Positions 44,072 to 51,519 of a stretch of DNA of 64,000 nt are shown one piece after another (the first letter of the stretch is position 1; each line of letters begins with the position of its first letter). Source of the stretch: Sphingobium lignivorans (GTDB lineage: Bacteria > Pseudomonadota > Alphaproteobacteria > Sphingomonadales > Sphingomonadaceae); NCBI RefSeq assembly GCF_014203955.1, contig NZ_JACHKA010000001.1, positions 1,302,001 to 1,366,000 on the forward strand. The letters are read 5' to 3'. The position numbers were made by a program, and so were the translations under genes. The notes beneath the pieces were generated by a model, which saw nothing but the letters and a program-made list of their open reading frames with translations, was not told where the DNA came from and made no database searches.

Positions 44072-45205
44072 ATGGCCCAGCCCGCCAAGAAGCCCGCGAA
44101 CGAGCCTGAACCCAGGCCCATCATCGTCAAGAAGATCATCGCCGATGGCCATGGCGGGCATCATGGCGGCGCGTGGAAAGTCGCCTATGCCGACTTCGTG
44201 ACGGCGATGATGGCCTTCTTCCTGCTGATGTGGCTGCTCGGCGCGACCACCGAGAAGCAGCGCAAGGGGCTGGCCGATTATTTCACGCCCACGCTCGTCC
44301 AGATGAAGATGGACAGCACCGGCTCCAACGGCCTGTTCGGGGGCGACAGCCTCGTGGCCAAGGAGAACCATCCCACCACGGGCGGGCAGGGCAATCTGGC
44401 GATCACCATCCCGCGCGACGCGACCGGCGTGCGCGACGTGGGCGGCGACGACCTCAAGGACCGCGACCGGCAGAAGTTCGAGCAGCTCAAGCGGGTGATC
44501 GAGAAGAAGATCGCGGAAGCAAAAGCGCTCCAGCACCTCAAGCGGCACGTCAAGTTCACCGAGACCCGGGAAGGGCTGCGGATCGACCTAATCGACGAGG
44601 CCGATTTCGCGATGTTCGCCATGGGTACCGACAAGCTGGTCCCTCAGGCGCGCGAGCTGCTCGCGCAGGTGGCCCGTGTCGTGGCGGGCGTGCCTAACGG
44701 CGTCATCGTGCGCGGCCATACCGACAGCCTGCCTTATGCATCGGGCCGGAACATGAACAACTGGCTGCTCTCATCCTCGCGGGCCGAGGCGACCAGAGCC
44801 GTGCTGGCGCAGAACGGCATCGACAACGATCGCTTCCAGCGCATCGAGGGCGTCGCCGACCGGGAGCCCTTCGTGTCCGACGACCGCTATGATCCGCGCA
44901 ACCGGCGGATGTCGGTGGTCCTGGCATGGAGCCAGAGCGATTCCGGCAGGAAAGCGGCGGCGGCTGCGCAGGGCGACTATCCCGTGGACCCGGTGCAGGC
45001 GCAGCGTCGGGGCCTGTTGCGGGACGACCGGGTGGCGCGCGCCGAGGCGGAAGTGCGCGGGATGGACCTGGGTGGCACGGCCCTGCCGAAGGGCGCGCTG
45101 GTCATGAACGAGGAGGCCCTGCCCAAGCGCAGCGCCACGACCCCGCCCGGCATGAGTGACGTGACCGCCCGACAGAAGGCGGCCTCGGGAGGTTCGGCGG
45201 AATGA
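44072..45205 (+). CDS. motB: Flagellar motor stator protein MotB
   Basis: 377 residues: a cytosolic N-terminus, one transmembrane helix with the essential Asp (Asp41 in VAYADFVTAMMAFFLLMWLLG), a linker, and the OmpA-like peptidoglycan-binding domain (GVIVRGHTDSLPYASGRNMNNWLLSSSRAEATRAVLAQNGI). A C-terminal low-complexity tail of about 80 residues, rich in charged residues and Ala/Gly, extends beyond the domain. Confidence 0.95.
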   Translation: MAQPAKKPANEPEPRPIIVKKIIADGHGGHHGGAWKVAYADFVTAMMAFFLLMWLLGATTEKQRKGLADYFTPTLVQMKMDSTGSNGLFGGDSLVAKENHPTTGGQGNLAITIPRDATGVRDVGGDDLKDRDRQKFEQLKRVIEKKIAEAKALQHLKRHVKFTETREGLRIDLIDEADFAMFAMGTDKLVPQARELLAQVARVVAGVPNGVIVRGHTDSLPYASGRNMNNWLLSSSRAEATRAVLAQNGIDNDRFQRIEGVADREPFVSDDRYDPRNRRMSVVLAWSQSDSGRKAAAAAQGDYPVDPVQAQRRGLLRDDRVARAEAEVRGMDLGGTALPKGALVMNEEALPKRSATTPPGMSDVTARQKAASGGSAE

Positions 45206-45221
45206 TCGCCGGCGCCTGAAA

Positions 45222-45241
45222 CGCCGCGCTTCATCGCGGCG
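45222..45241. terminator. Hairpin between converging motB and histidine-kinase genes
   Basis: CGCCGCG-CTTCAT-CGCGGCG, a 7-bp stem with a 6-nt loop, in the 49-nt gap between converging stops. No T tract; possibly a bidirectional terminator. Confidence 0.35.
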
Positions 45242-45254
45242 AGGCGGGAAATGC

Positions 45255-46622
45255 TCAGCGGGTCAGCGGCAGGATCAGTTCCGCGCGCAGCCCGCCTTCC
45301 GGACGGTTCGTCAGGTTCAGGCGACCTCCTTCGGCGGACGCGACCGCGCGGACGATCGCGAGGCCAAGACCGGTGCCTCCGGTGTCCCGGCTGCGCGACT
45401 CCTCCATGCGCGTGAAGGGCTGCAGCATTTCCTGGATCCGCTCCTCGGGGATGCCCGGTCCTTCGTCCGTGACGGCGAGCACGGCCCGGCCGCGCTCGAC
45501 ATGCACGGAGACATGGGCGCGCCCGCCATATTTGACGGCATTCTCGATGAGGTTGGTCAGGGCGCGGCGGATCGCGCGCGGATGGACCGTGGCGACGGCG
45601 CGCAACATCTCCCCACGCGTGACAGGCGCGCCGGTATCCTCGAAATCATCAAGCGCGGCATCCGCCAGTGCGGCCAGATCGACGCGCTGAGGCGGCTCCC
45701 GATCCCGGCCGACCCGTGCCAGCGACAGGATGTCATCCAGCATCTTCTGCATTTCCTCGATGGTCGCGACCATGCGGTCGCGGTCCGGCCCCTCGGCCGC
45801 CGTCTCCACCCGCACGCGCAGGGCTGTGAGCGGCGTGCGCAGATCATGGCCGATCGCGCCCAGCATGTGATCCTTCTCCTCCAGCATGGAGCGGATGCGA
45901 TCCTGCATCGCGTTGAAGGAGGCCGCGAGGCCACGGACATCGTCCGGACCGATTTCCGGGACCGGCGGCGCTCCTTCCGGCGTGCCCACCCGCGCCGTCG
46001 CCGAGGTGAGCGCCCGCAGCGGCGCGGCCAGCCTGCGCGTGAACCACACCAGCGGAATGAGGACGATGCCGTAGACGAAGAGCGTCTGCACGACGATCCG
46101 CTGAAGGATCGGCTGATCGATGGGCGCCGCGCGCGTGAAGACGGTGACCCAGCGATTGGGCTGGAGCTGGACGCTGAGCTGCACCTGCAGCCGGGCACGG
46201 CCGCCGCGCCGGTCTCCCGGCAGGATCTCGGCGAGGCGATTGCGCCGCCGCGGTTCATCAATGGCGGCGCGCACTTCCAGCGGCGCGAGGCCGGCGGAGC
46301 GGAACAGCTCGGAGGCGCGCTGCGCGACTTCGGGGGCATCCTCCCCCCGGCGCGGCGGCGGCTGGGCGCTGAGCAGCAGGCCGCGCGCGGCGCGAATGCG
46401 CTGCCAGGGCTCGGTCCGCTCGCTCGAATCCAGTGCTTCCAGAATGCGGATGACCCCGGGGGCCGCAGCAACCGTGATCCACTGATTGCGCTGGGTCGCG
46501 TAATAAATGAGGAAGCCGATGAGCTGCACCATGAACAGCGACGCGGCGACCACCAGGATCGTCTGGCCCGCGAGCGTGCGTGGTCGAAACCAGCCCAGGG
46601 AAAGGCGCTGTCTCCAGCTCAT
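45255..46622 (-). CDS. Membrane sensor histidine kinase (EnvZ/OmpR-type)
   Basis: 455 residues: transmembrane helix near residues 15-37 (LAGQTILVVAASLFMVQLIGFLIYYA), a periplasmic sensor loop of about 125 residues, a second helix (IVVQTLFVYGIVLIPLVWF), HAMP, HisKA with the phospho-His in GAIGHDLRTPLTALRVRVE, and an HATPase domain (NLIENAVKYGG; DEGPGIPEER; GGTGLGLAIVRAV). The ATG at 46622 overlaps the response-regulator stop (ATGA), so the two are translationally coupled and surely partners. The signal is unknown. Confidence 0.92.
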   Translation of the reverse strand: MSWRQRLSLGWFRPRTLAGQTILVVAASLFMVQLIGFLIYYATQRNQWITVAAAPGVIRILEALDSSERTEPWQRIRAARGLLLSAQPPPRRGEDAPEVAQRASELFRSAGLAPLEVRAAIDEPRRRNRLAEILPGDRRGGRARLQVQLSVQLQPNRWVTVFTRAAPIDQPILQRIVVQTLFVYGIVLIPLVWFTRRLAAPLRALTSATARVGTPEGAPPVPEIGPDDVRGLAASFNAMQDRIRSMLEEKDHMLGAIGHDLRTPLTALRVRVETAAEGPDRDRMVATIEEMQKMLDDILSLARVGRDREPPQRVDLAALADAALDDFEDTGAPVTRGEMLRAVATVHPRAIRRALTNLIENAVKYGGRAHVSVHVERGRAVLAVTDEGPGIPEERIQEMLQPFTRMEESRSRDTGGTGLGLAIVRAVASAEGGRLNLTNRPEGGLRAELILPLTR

Positions 46623-47344
46623 TCGCGGATCACGTCCGCGCTGAACATATATCCGCCGCCCCACACCGTCTTGATGAGCACGGGAGAGCGGGCGTCATCC
46701 TCCAGTTTCCGGCGCAGGCGGCTGATCTGGTTGTCGATCGAGCGATCGAAGGCATGGGCTTCGCGGCCCTGCGTGAGATCGAGGAGCTGGTCGCGGCTCA
46801 GCACTTGCCGGGGATGCGTGACGAAGGCGTGCAGCAACCGGAAATCGGCGGTGCTGAGCGGAATGACGACCTCGTCCGGTCCGGTCAGCGTCCAGTCGTC
46901 CGCTCGCAGGGTCCAGCCCTCGAAGCGATAGAGCGCGGCGCTGTTCTGGCTCTCCCGCGCGCTGGCGCCGGCGCCGGCGGCCCGGCGCAGGATCGTCTTG
47001 ATGCGGGCCACCAGCTCGCGAGGCGAGAAGGGCTTGAGCACATAGTCGTCCGCGCCCATTTCCAGCCCGACGATGCGATCCGTCTCCTCGGTTCGCGCGG
47101 TTAGCAGGATGACCGGCAATTCGCCCTGCTCGCGGATGGACCGGCACAGGCTGAGGCCATCCTCGCCCGGCATCATGATGTCCAGCACGACAAGCTCGAT
47201 GGCGCTGCTCGCGAGGATCCGGCGCGCCTCGGCGGCGTTCGGTGCTTCCGAAACCCGAAAGCCCGCGCGCTGGAGATAGGCGCCCAGCGGTTCGCGAATG
47301 GCGGCTTCGTCATCGACGAGAAGGAGATGGGGGCGGGGAGACAT
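46619..47344 (-). CDS. OmpR/PhoB-family response regulator
   Basis: 241 residues: receiver domain (LLLVDDEAAIREPLG, phospho-acceptor Asp in VVLDIMMPGEDGLSL, TAR and KPF motifs) and a winged-helix DNA-binding domain (LSTADFRLLHAFVTHPRQVLSRDQLLDL...VRLRRKLE-type QISRLRRKLEDD...TVWGGGYMF). The ATG at 47344 gives the usual receiver start SPRPHLLLVDDE; 28 extra upstream residues are non-conserved. A target is not visible; the EF-hand gene upstream on the same strand is a candidate. Confidence 0.92.
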   Translation of the reverse strand: MSPRPHLLLVDDEAAIREPLGAYLQRAGFRVSEAPNAAEARRILASSAIELVVLDIMMPGEDGLSLCRSIREQGELPVILLTARTEETDRIVGLEMGADDYVLKPFSPRELVARIKTILRRAAGAGASARESQNSAALYRFEGWTLRADDWTLTGPDEVVIPLSTADFRLLHAFVTHPRQVLSRDQLLDLTQGREAHAFDRSIDNQISRLRRKLEDDARSPVLIKTVWGGGYMFSADVIRE

Positions 47345-47434
47345 GACGGACGGTCCTGCGCAATGGATCGATCGGCTTGTGCCGCGATTGCGGAGCGGCG
47401 TCCATCCCGCAACGCGCGGCGGGAACAACGGAGG

Positions 47435-47465
47435 ACGGCGGGGAAGCCGAGGGCTTCCCCGCCGT
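47435..47465 (-). terminator. Very stable 14-bp hairpin after the EF-hand gene
   Basis: ACGGCGGGGAAGCC-GAG-GGCTTCCCCGCCGT: a perfect 14-bp stem with a 3-nt loop between the EF-hand stop and the response-regulator start, both on the minus strand. It lacks a T run in either direction, so it may stop transcription with Rho or protect an mRNA end. Confidence 0.5.
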
Positions 47466-47518
47466 GAGTGCGGCCGGCTCGGTGAAAAAGTGGGACTTCG
47501 CCGGGCCGGTCGCGCGCC

Positions 47519-48097
47519 TCATTGTCCCGGGGGCGGGGACATGGGCTTCCGGGCCGCCGTGGGGCGGTCGCGCATTGCCTCGCGGGCGGCTTTGTGCTCG
47601 GCAGGAGAAATCTTGCCGTCGCGATCCGTGTCGACGCGGTCGAACATGCCGAGCCCCAGTTCCACGAACTGGCTCCGGGTGAGCGACTTGTCTTTATAGG
47701 CGGCCAGTTGGTGGTGCATGGGCATGCCGGACATCGCGCCCGGATGGCGGCGCATCTTCCCGGCCTCGCCGGGGTCCTTGCGGTGCTGGCCCTTGGCAGC
47801 AGCGAACTCGTCCTTGCTGATGCTGCCATTCTTGTCCGCATCGAGGCGAGCGAACATGTGGGCGCGCATCGTCTCGCGCATCTGGGTGCGGCCGGCCTTG
47901 CGTTCCTCCGGCGTCACGGTGCCGTCCTTGTTGAGGTCGAGCGCGTCGAAATGCTTTTCGAGCCGGGCCTGAACTTGGCTGCGATCCATGGGCGCGTGGC
48001 GGGCGCCGGCACGATCGCCGGGTGGCTGGGCATTGGCGGCCGCGCCGAGGGAGAGCAGGCCGGCGCCGATGAGAAGAAGAGTGGGACGAAGAGACAT
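47519..48097 (-). CDS. Secreted EF-hand calcium-binding protein
   Basis: 192 residues with a signal peptide (LRPTLLLIGAGLLSLGAAANA) and three canonical EF-hand loops: DLNKDGTVTPEE, DADKNGSISKDE and DTDRDGKISPAE. A His/Met-rich stretch (RRHPGAMSGMPMHHQ) between the second and third loops could bind another metal. Periplasmic or secreted calcium-binding protein of unknown role; it lies upstream of a two-component pair on the same strand. Confidence 0.82.
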   Translation of the reverse strand: MSLRPTLLLIGAGLLSLGAAANAQPPGDRAGARHAPMDRSQVQARLEKHFDALDLNKDGTVTPEERKAGRTQMRETMRAHMFARLDADKNGSISKDEFAAAKGQHRKDPGEAGKMRRHPGAMSGMPMHHQLAAYKDKSLTRSQFVELGLGMFDRVDTDRDGKISPAEHKAAREAMRDRPTAARKPMSPPPGQ

Positions 48098-48314
48098 GGC
48101 TGTTTCCTGACTTGGTGGCGCCGTGGGAGCGAGCGCCTTCCCCTGCCTTGTAGGTGGAGGATGTCAGGAGATTTTGTCGCAATCGCGCGACTTTGTATCA
48201 AATTGTCGGTTGGCCTTAGCTATGTGTCCGCTCCTCGAGCGTGCGGTGTGCATGGCCATGATGCGAAGGGCATTGACCCGAAGCGCCGCGCTGTGGCAAG
48301 CGGCCGCTCTCGGC

Positions 48315-48351
48315 GCGGGTATAGCTCAATGGTAGAGCACTAGCCTTCCAA
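48315..48351 (+). tRNA. tRNA-Gly(UCC), 5' half only; probable prophage attachment site
   Basis: The sequence matches the first half of tRNA-Gly: acceptor strand GCGGGTA, D arm GCTC-AATGGTA-GAGC, anticodon stem CTAGC and loop CTTCCAA with anticodon TCC. The 3' partner of the anticodon stem (GCTAG), T arm and acceptor TACCCGC are missing; the next bases CCTGCTGAG are unrelated. Integrases commonly cross over in anticodon loops, and phage genes begin to the right, so this is read as an attL where the host tRNA was cut. The cell would need another tRNA-Gly(UCC) or a restored copy at the far end. Confidence 0.75.
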
Positions 48352-49244
48352 CCTGCTGAGTTTCGCAGTTTTCCGCGCTTTTCGCTGTAAACTGGCGAGG
48401 AAATCACCCCATTTATATCAATAGCTTATGCCGCCGCTGTAAACCGCGCTGCCCGCCTTATGGTGCGCGCGGGGATGGCTCGGCTGCGCGCAGGTTGGAC
48501 GATGAACAGGCCTTATTCGGAAAATGCGCTTCCCCGTCTCTGAGTTGTGGGGAGGGCGCGGGAAAAATCTTACCTGCCTTACAACGGCAGAAAACAGCCA
48601 AATTTTGCCTTACATTTTTCTTACCAAAATCTCACATGGTAAGGTCCATCTAGTCTTACTTTCCAATGAAAAATTATCGTTCAAAAACAAAGAAGTAAGG
48701 AAATCCCATCGGAAATGTAAGATGAGGTAAGGAGCCCGATCTTACATTTTTATCCATATAGTTCATGATGTTAGTTTACCTTTGGCCGATGCGTAAGGCA
48801 GGTAAGATTTTTCCCGCGCCGTCCCCGTCGCTCTGATCCGATCATTTCGAAGCGGAGCGGAGCACGATCGCATCGACCGCGCCGCCTTCTGCGTCTGTCG
48901 TGGCGGTCAACTTTGGTGCTCCGCTTACCGCATTTCTCAGGTGCGTCGGGCATCGGCAGTTGCGTCTATTCCGGTAGGAAAAGCGAGCAGGCGAGGGGGG
49001 GAGCCAAGCGCGGCGCGCGGGGCTCCAGTCCCCAGGGCAACCGACGCTGAGGTCATGACGCCCCGTTGTTGAGGGGCGGCGATGGCGCGATGATAGTTTA
49101 AGTGCTGATTCTTAACGGTGGGGCTATCAGCGGGGGGAGGGCGCTCCGAGGGCTCACACCCTACGGATATGTCGCACGCATCTGGACAGAAGATCTGGGC
49201 CGATTCAGAATCGATCCGTACCGCCACTCCTCGGGACTAGAGAC
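48352..49244. other. Non-coding left end of the prophage island
   Basis: No convincing gene in about 890 nt. It holds the 34-bp inverted repeat with the GTAAG array (48549-48826), a second inverted pair AGCGGAGCAC / GTGCTCCGCT (48856-48865 and 48916-48925), and G-rich stretches. In P2 the corresponding place, downstream of gene Q, contains the cos end, so packaging or replication signals could be here. Confidence 0.5.
48549..48826. repeat. 34-bp inverted repeat enclosing a GTAAG/CTTAC array
   Basis: Left arm 48549-48582 and right arm 48793-48826 are reverse complements with one mismatch in 34; the inner 28 bp are perfect. Inside and in the arms the pentamer GTAAG (either strand) occurs 12 times in 238 bp (48569, 48578, 48609, 48620, 48639, 48655, 48695, 48717, 48727, 48741, 48793, 48802), several extended to CTTACATTTTT. 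The interior is AT-rich against a GC-rich background and has no gene. No target duplication is seen at the outer ends. Confidence 0.85.
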
Positions 49245-50042
49245 CTAACCGCGGTGGGGCAGCCGTTCTAGAAAGTGCTGAATGCCGTACGCATTGCGCG
49301 TGTCGAGCGGGGGGGGGGGCCAATTAATATTGCCGTCGAGAGGTGGATGAAGGATCCGTCGAAAAGGCAGATCCGTTGCCAAACTGGTAGATGTCGCTGA
49401 ACGCAGTATCAAAATTTGGATGAAAGCGGAGCCATAGCGGAAAGTTACATTCATATTATAGTGCTTCTCCCCGTTCTCACTGAGCACAGGTTTCCCGGCG
49501 GCATCTAAAATGTAACCCTGCCTCTCTTTGTTGAACATTCCGACCATCGGATTAGCGGGGCCGGGATAGTGCAGGAGGGCTACCTCAATTTCATCTGGTA
49601 CCTTGCGAGTTTCGTAAAATTCGCGTCGTTCCTTCTGAAGAAAGGCATGAGGCGCCATATTTTGGTCTGCAGTCATAGCCTTCATCGTGAAGTACTGTGC
49701 CAACAGCCGCTTTCCGATATCGGTGATCGTGACATCCTCATGCTTTAGCATTGGCTCGAGCCAAGGTCTAACCGCCTCTTCAAGTTGGCTCATCCATCCA
49801 CCATTGCACTTCTGGCAGACTGTGCGGATGGTTATAGTCTTGACACCACCTTGAGCTTCCTTGTGAGATAGGAGCTCAGTCGGCGAGAGCGCTTTGCCCG
49901 CAAAGGCAGTCCTGTAATGGCTCGCATCATCCGGTAAGAGTTGAGCAGCCCACCTTGGCCAAATATGTTCTTTGGTCGCGGTTCCATTTCCGCAAAAGCT
50001 GCACAATTTTCGGTGCTGCGTATTACCCTTGGTTCTCGCCAT
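49245..50042 (-). CDS. HNH-type zinc-binding protein, probable phage cargo nuclease
   Basis: 265 residues. The N-terminal third has CSFCGN, TKEHIWPRW and VCQKCNGGWM: paired CxxC knuckles around an EHxxP motif, as in HNH endonuclease-like folds. The remainder is a mixed alpha/beta region without a recognised domain. The gene is visibly less GC-rich than its neighbours, indicating recent acquisition. The ATG at 50042 gives MARTKGNTQHRKLC; one 27 nt earlier is also possible. A run of 11 C on the coding strand encodes PPPP near the C-terminus. Function could be defence, homing or superinfection control; the nuclease activity is unproven. Confidence 0.7.
   Translation of the reverse strand: MARTKGNTQHRKLCSFCGNGTATKEHIWPRWAAQLLPDDASHYRTAFAGKALSPTELLSHKEAQGGVKTITIRTVCQKCNGGWMSQLEEAVRPWLEPMLKHEDVTITDIGKRLLAQYFTMKAMTADQNMAPHAFLQKERREFYETRKVPDEIEVALLHYPGPANPMVGMFNKERQGYILDAAGKPVLSENGEKHYNMNVTFRYGSAFIQILILRSATSTSLATDLPFRRILHPPLDGNINWPPPPLDTRNAYGIQHFLERLPHRG
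49309..49319. repeat. G11/C11 homopolymer inside the HNH-like gene
   Basis: Eleven consecutive G on the plus strand lie in the last 30 codons of the HNH-like gene. A one-base slip would replace the C-terminal LDTRNAYGIQHFLERLPHRG by a different tail, so this is either a phase-variable site or a sequencing risk point. Confidence 0.8.
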
Positions 50043-50138
50043 ACTGCCAAGCTCTTTCATTGCTCCCAAATACGATGGGAATTTATTTCTCAGTCTCTCC
50101 AGTCAGATGAGGGTGGATGGATCAACTTAATATTGCAT

Positions 50139-50351
50139 TTATCGAGCGGCGGTGTCCGGTGTGACACTTGAAATCGAAGACCAAGGAACCGCCGTTCCGT
50201 TTTCTGGCTGCGATGGAGGAGCAAGGACAACGCCGACTTCGTCGACAGCCCGCATAATGTATAGTGTGCGTTGTTCCTCATGGTGAAGGGTTACCCAGAC
50301 CGGGGCAGCATTGATACGCTTTCGAAGCCATTCTTGGAGATATTCAAGCAT
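50139..50351 (-). CDS. Small hypothetical phage-island protein
   Basis: 70 residues: MLEYLQEWLRKRINAAPVWV, then LHHEEQRTLYIMRAVDEVGVVLAPP and AVPWSSISSVTP. The pattern suggests a small beta-barrel. A strong AAGAGGAG site lies 8 nt before the ATG at 50351, which decides this start over an in-frame ATG 75 nt earlier. No family recognised; it sits between the HNH-like gene and the portal gene on the same strand. Confidence 0.6.
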   Translation of the reverse strand: MLEYLQEWLRKRINAAPVWVTLHHEEQRTLYIMRAVDEVGVVLAPPSQPENGTAVPWSSISSVTPDTAAR

Positions 50352-50490
50352 CAATGGCTCCTCTTTCGGAGGATTCTTATCAGACGAGGGCGATTCTTGT
50401 AAGTGCCATGTTGCCAGGCGTTTCATCAGCTTCCTCGATCAGCCAATCAGTTAGAGAATCCTGGCGATCCAGGGACTGCTCCTCCCGTTC

Positions 50491-51519
50491 TCAGGAAGCG
50501 GGAGAGGGCTGCGCCGGCGCGGCCGGCTGATAGTCGTCATAGGCGATGATTTCCTCGCCCGCCCAGTCGTTCAGCTCCAGCGTGCGGGTCTGCAGCGGCA
50601 CGATCTCGTTGTCGAAAAAGACGTCCGTCGCGGTGCGCACGTCGCCAAAGCCGCCGTTGTTCTGGGGGATCACGCCGAGCAGCTGGGGCGGCACGCGATG
50701 GGCGGCGAGGATGTCATCGCGCGTAGTGCCCTTGATGCCGAGGAACTCGTCCTTCGCAGCGACCTCGCTGATCGGGATGATCTGGACGCCGTCCTTCTTG
50801 CCGTTCGGGGCATTGATGAAGAGATTGCGGAAGTTGCCCGGCCCCTTCGATTTGCGCAGCGCCTCGCGGATGTCGTCCACGTCCTGATTGTCGATGGTGG
50901 CCTCGGAAAGGTAAAATACGAAGCCAGCGTGGCTTCCGTTGAGATAATAGCGCCGGCGGAACAGCGTCGCGCCTTCGTTCAGAAAGGCGCTCTGCATGGC
51001 AGAGAGATATTCGGGCAGACCATAGATCTCCTGCGCGACGTCCGGTTCGGAGAGCTGGAACATGCTGCCCCGGGCGAACTCATGGACCTGCCCCAAGCGC
51101 CCCCAATTGCCTTTGGGGAGGAAGTAGAATTGCCCATCATCGCGCCCGCGCCGCGTGTAGAGGGACAGGCTATGCTTGAGCGCCATGGGGCGGCCCGCGA
51201 GGTTATCGACGCGCTCGAGATAGGCGTTGCCCATAACGAGGAAGTCCAGCGCCCACTTTCCGAAATCGCCGCGCCCCAGCAGCCTGTGCGGGCGGAAATG
51301 GCGTAACAGCAGGTTGCGCTTGACGATGATGGCGCTCGAATGGTGCGGGCTCACCCGGTAGCAGCGCGCCAGCGCCCGCAGCGGCACCGGCGGTTCGAAC
51401 CATTTGCCGTTCCAGAGGCTCTCGACATGGTCCAGCAGTTCCCGCCGGTCCAGGACGCTCTCCGCGTCGCCGAAGGTGAAGAGCTTCGCGCCGCCCGCCG
51501 TCTCGATCAGGTCGTTCAT
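50491..51519 (-). CDS. P2 gpQ-like portal protein
   Basis: 342 residues, close to P2 gpQ (344). Matches the PBSX/P2 portal family: FTFGDAESVLDRRELLDHVESLWNGKWFEPPVP at the N-terminus, ALDFLVMGNAYLERV, and HRVPPQLLGVIPQNNGGFGDV with a C-terminal Pro/Ala tail. Forms the dodecameric DNA entry vertex. The ATG overlaps the terminase stop (ATGA), so the two are coupled, as Q and P are in P2. Confidence 0.92.
   Translation of the reverse strand: MNDLIETAGGAKLFTFGDAESVLDRRELLDHVESLWNGKWFEPPVPLRALARCYRVSPHHSSAIIVKRNLLLRHFRPHRLLGRGDFGKWALDFLVMGNAYLERVDNLAGRPMALKHSLSLYTRRGRDDGQFYFLPKGNWGRLGQVHEFARGSMFQLSEPDVAQEIYGLPEYLSAMQSAFLNEGATLFRRRYYLNGSHAGFVFYLSEATIDNQDVDDIREALRKSKGPGNFRNLFINAPNGKKDGVQIIPISEVAAKDEFLGIKGTTRDDILAAHRVPPQLLGVIPQNNGGFGDVRTATDVFFDNEIVPLQTRTLELNDWAGEEIIAYDDYQPAAPAQPSPAS

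Noticed and set aside
48549..48826. Considered the GTAAG array as a CRISPR array.
   Set aside because: Repeats are 5 bp, irregularly spaced and on both strands; there are no uniform spacers or cas genes.
48549..48826. Considered a classic MITE or insertion sequence.
   Set aside because: No target-site duplication at the arm ends and no second copy in the window; kept only as one hypothesis among several.
48937..49227. A 96-codon minus-strand frame in the left end of the prophage island.
   Set aside because: No ribosome site, no domain and low-complexity composition; treated as non-coding.
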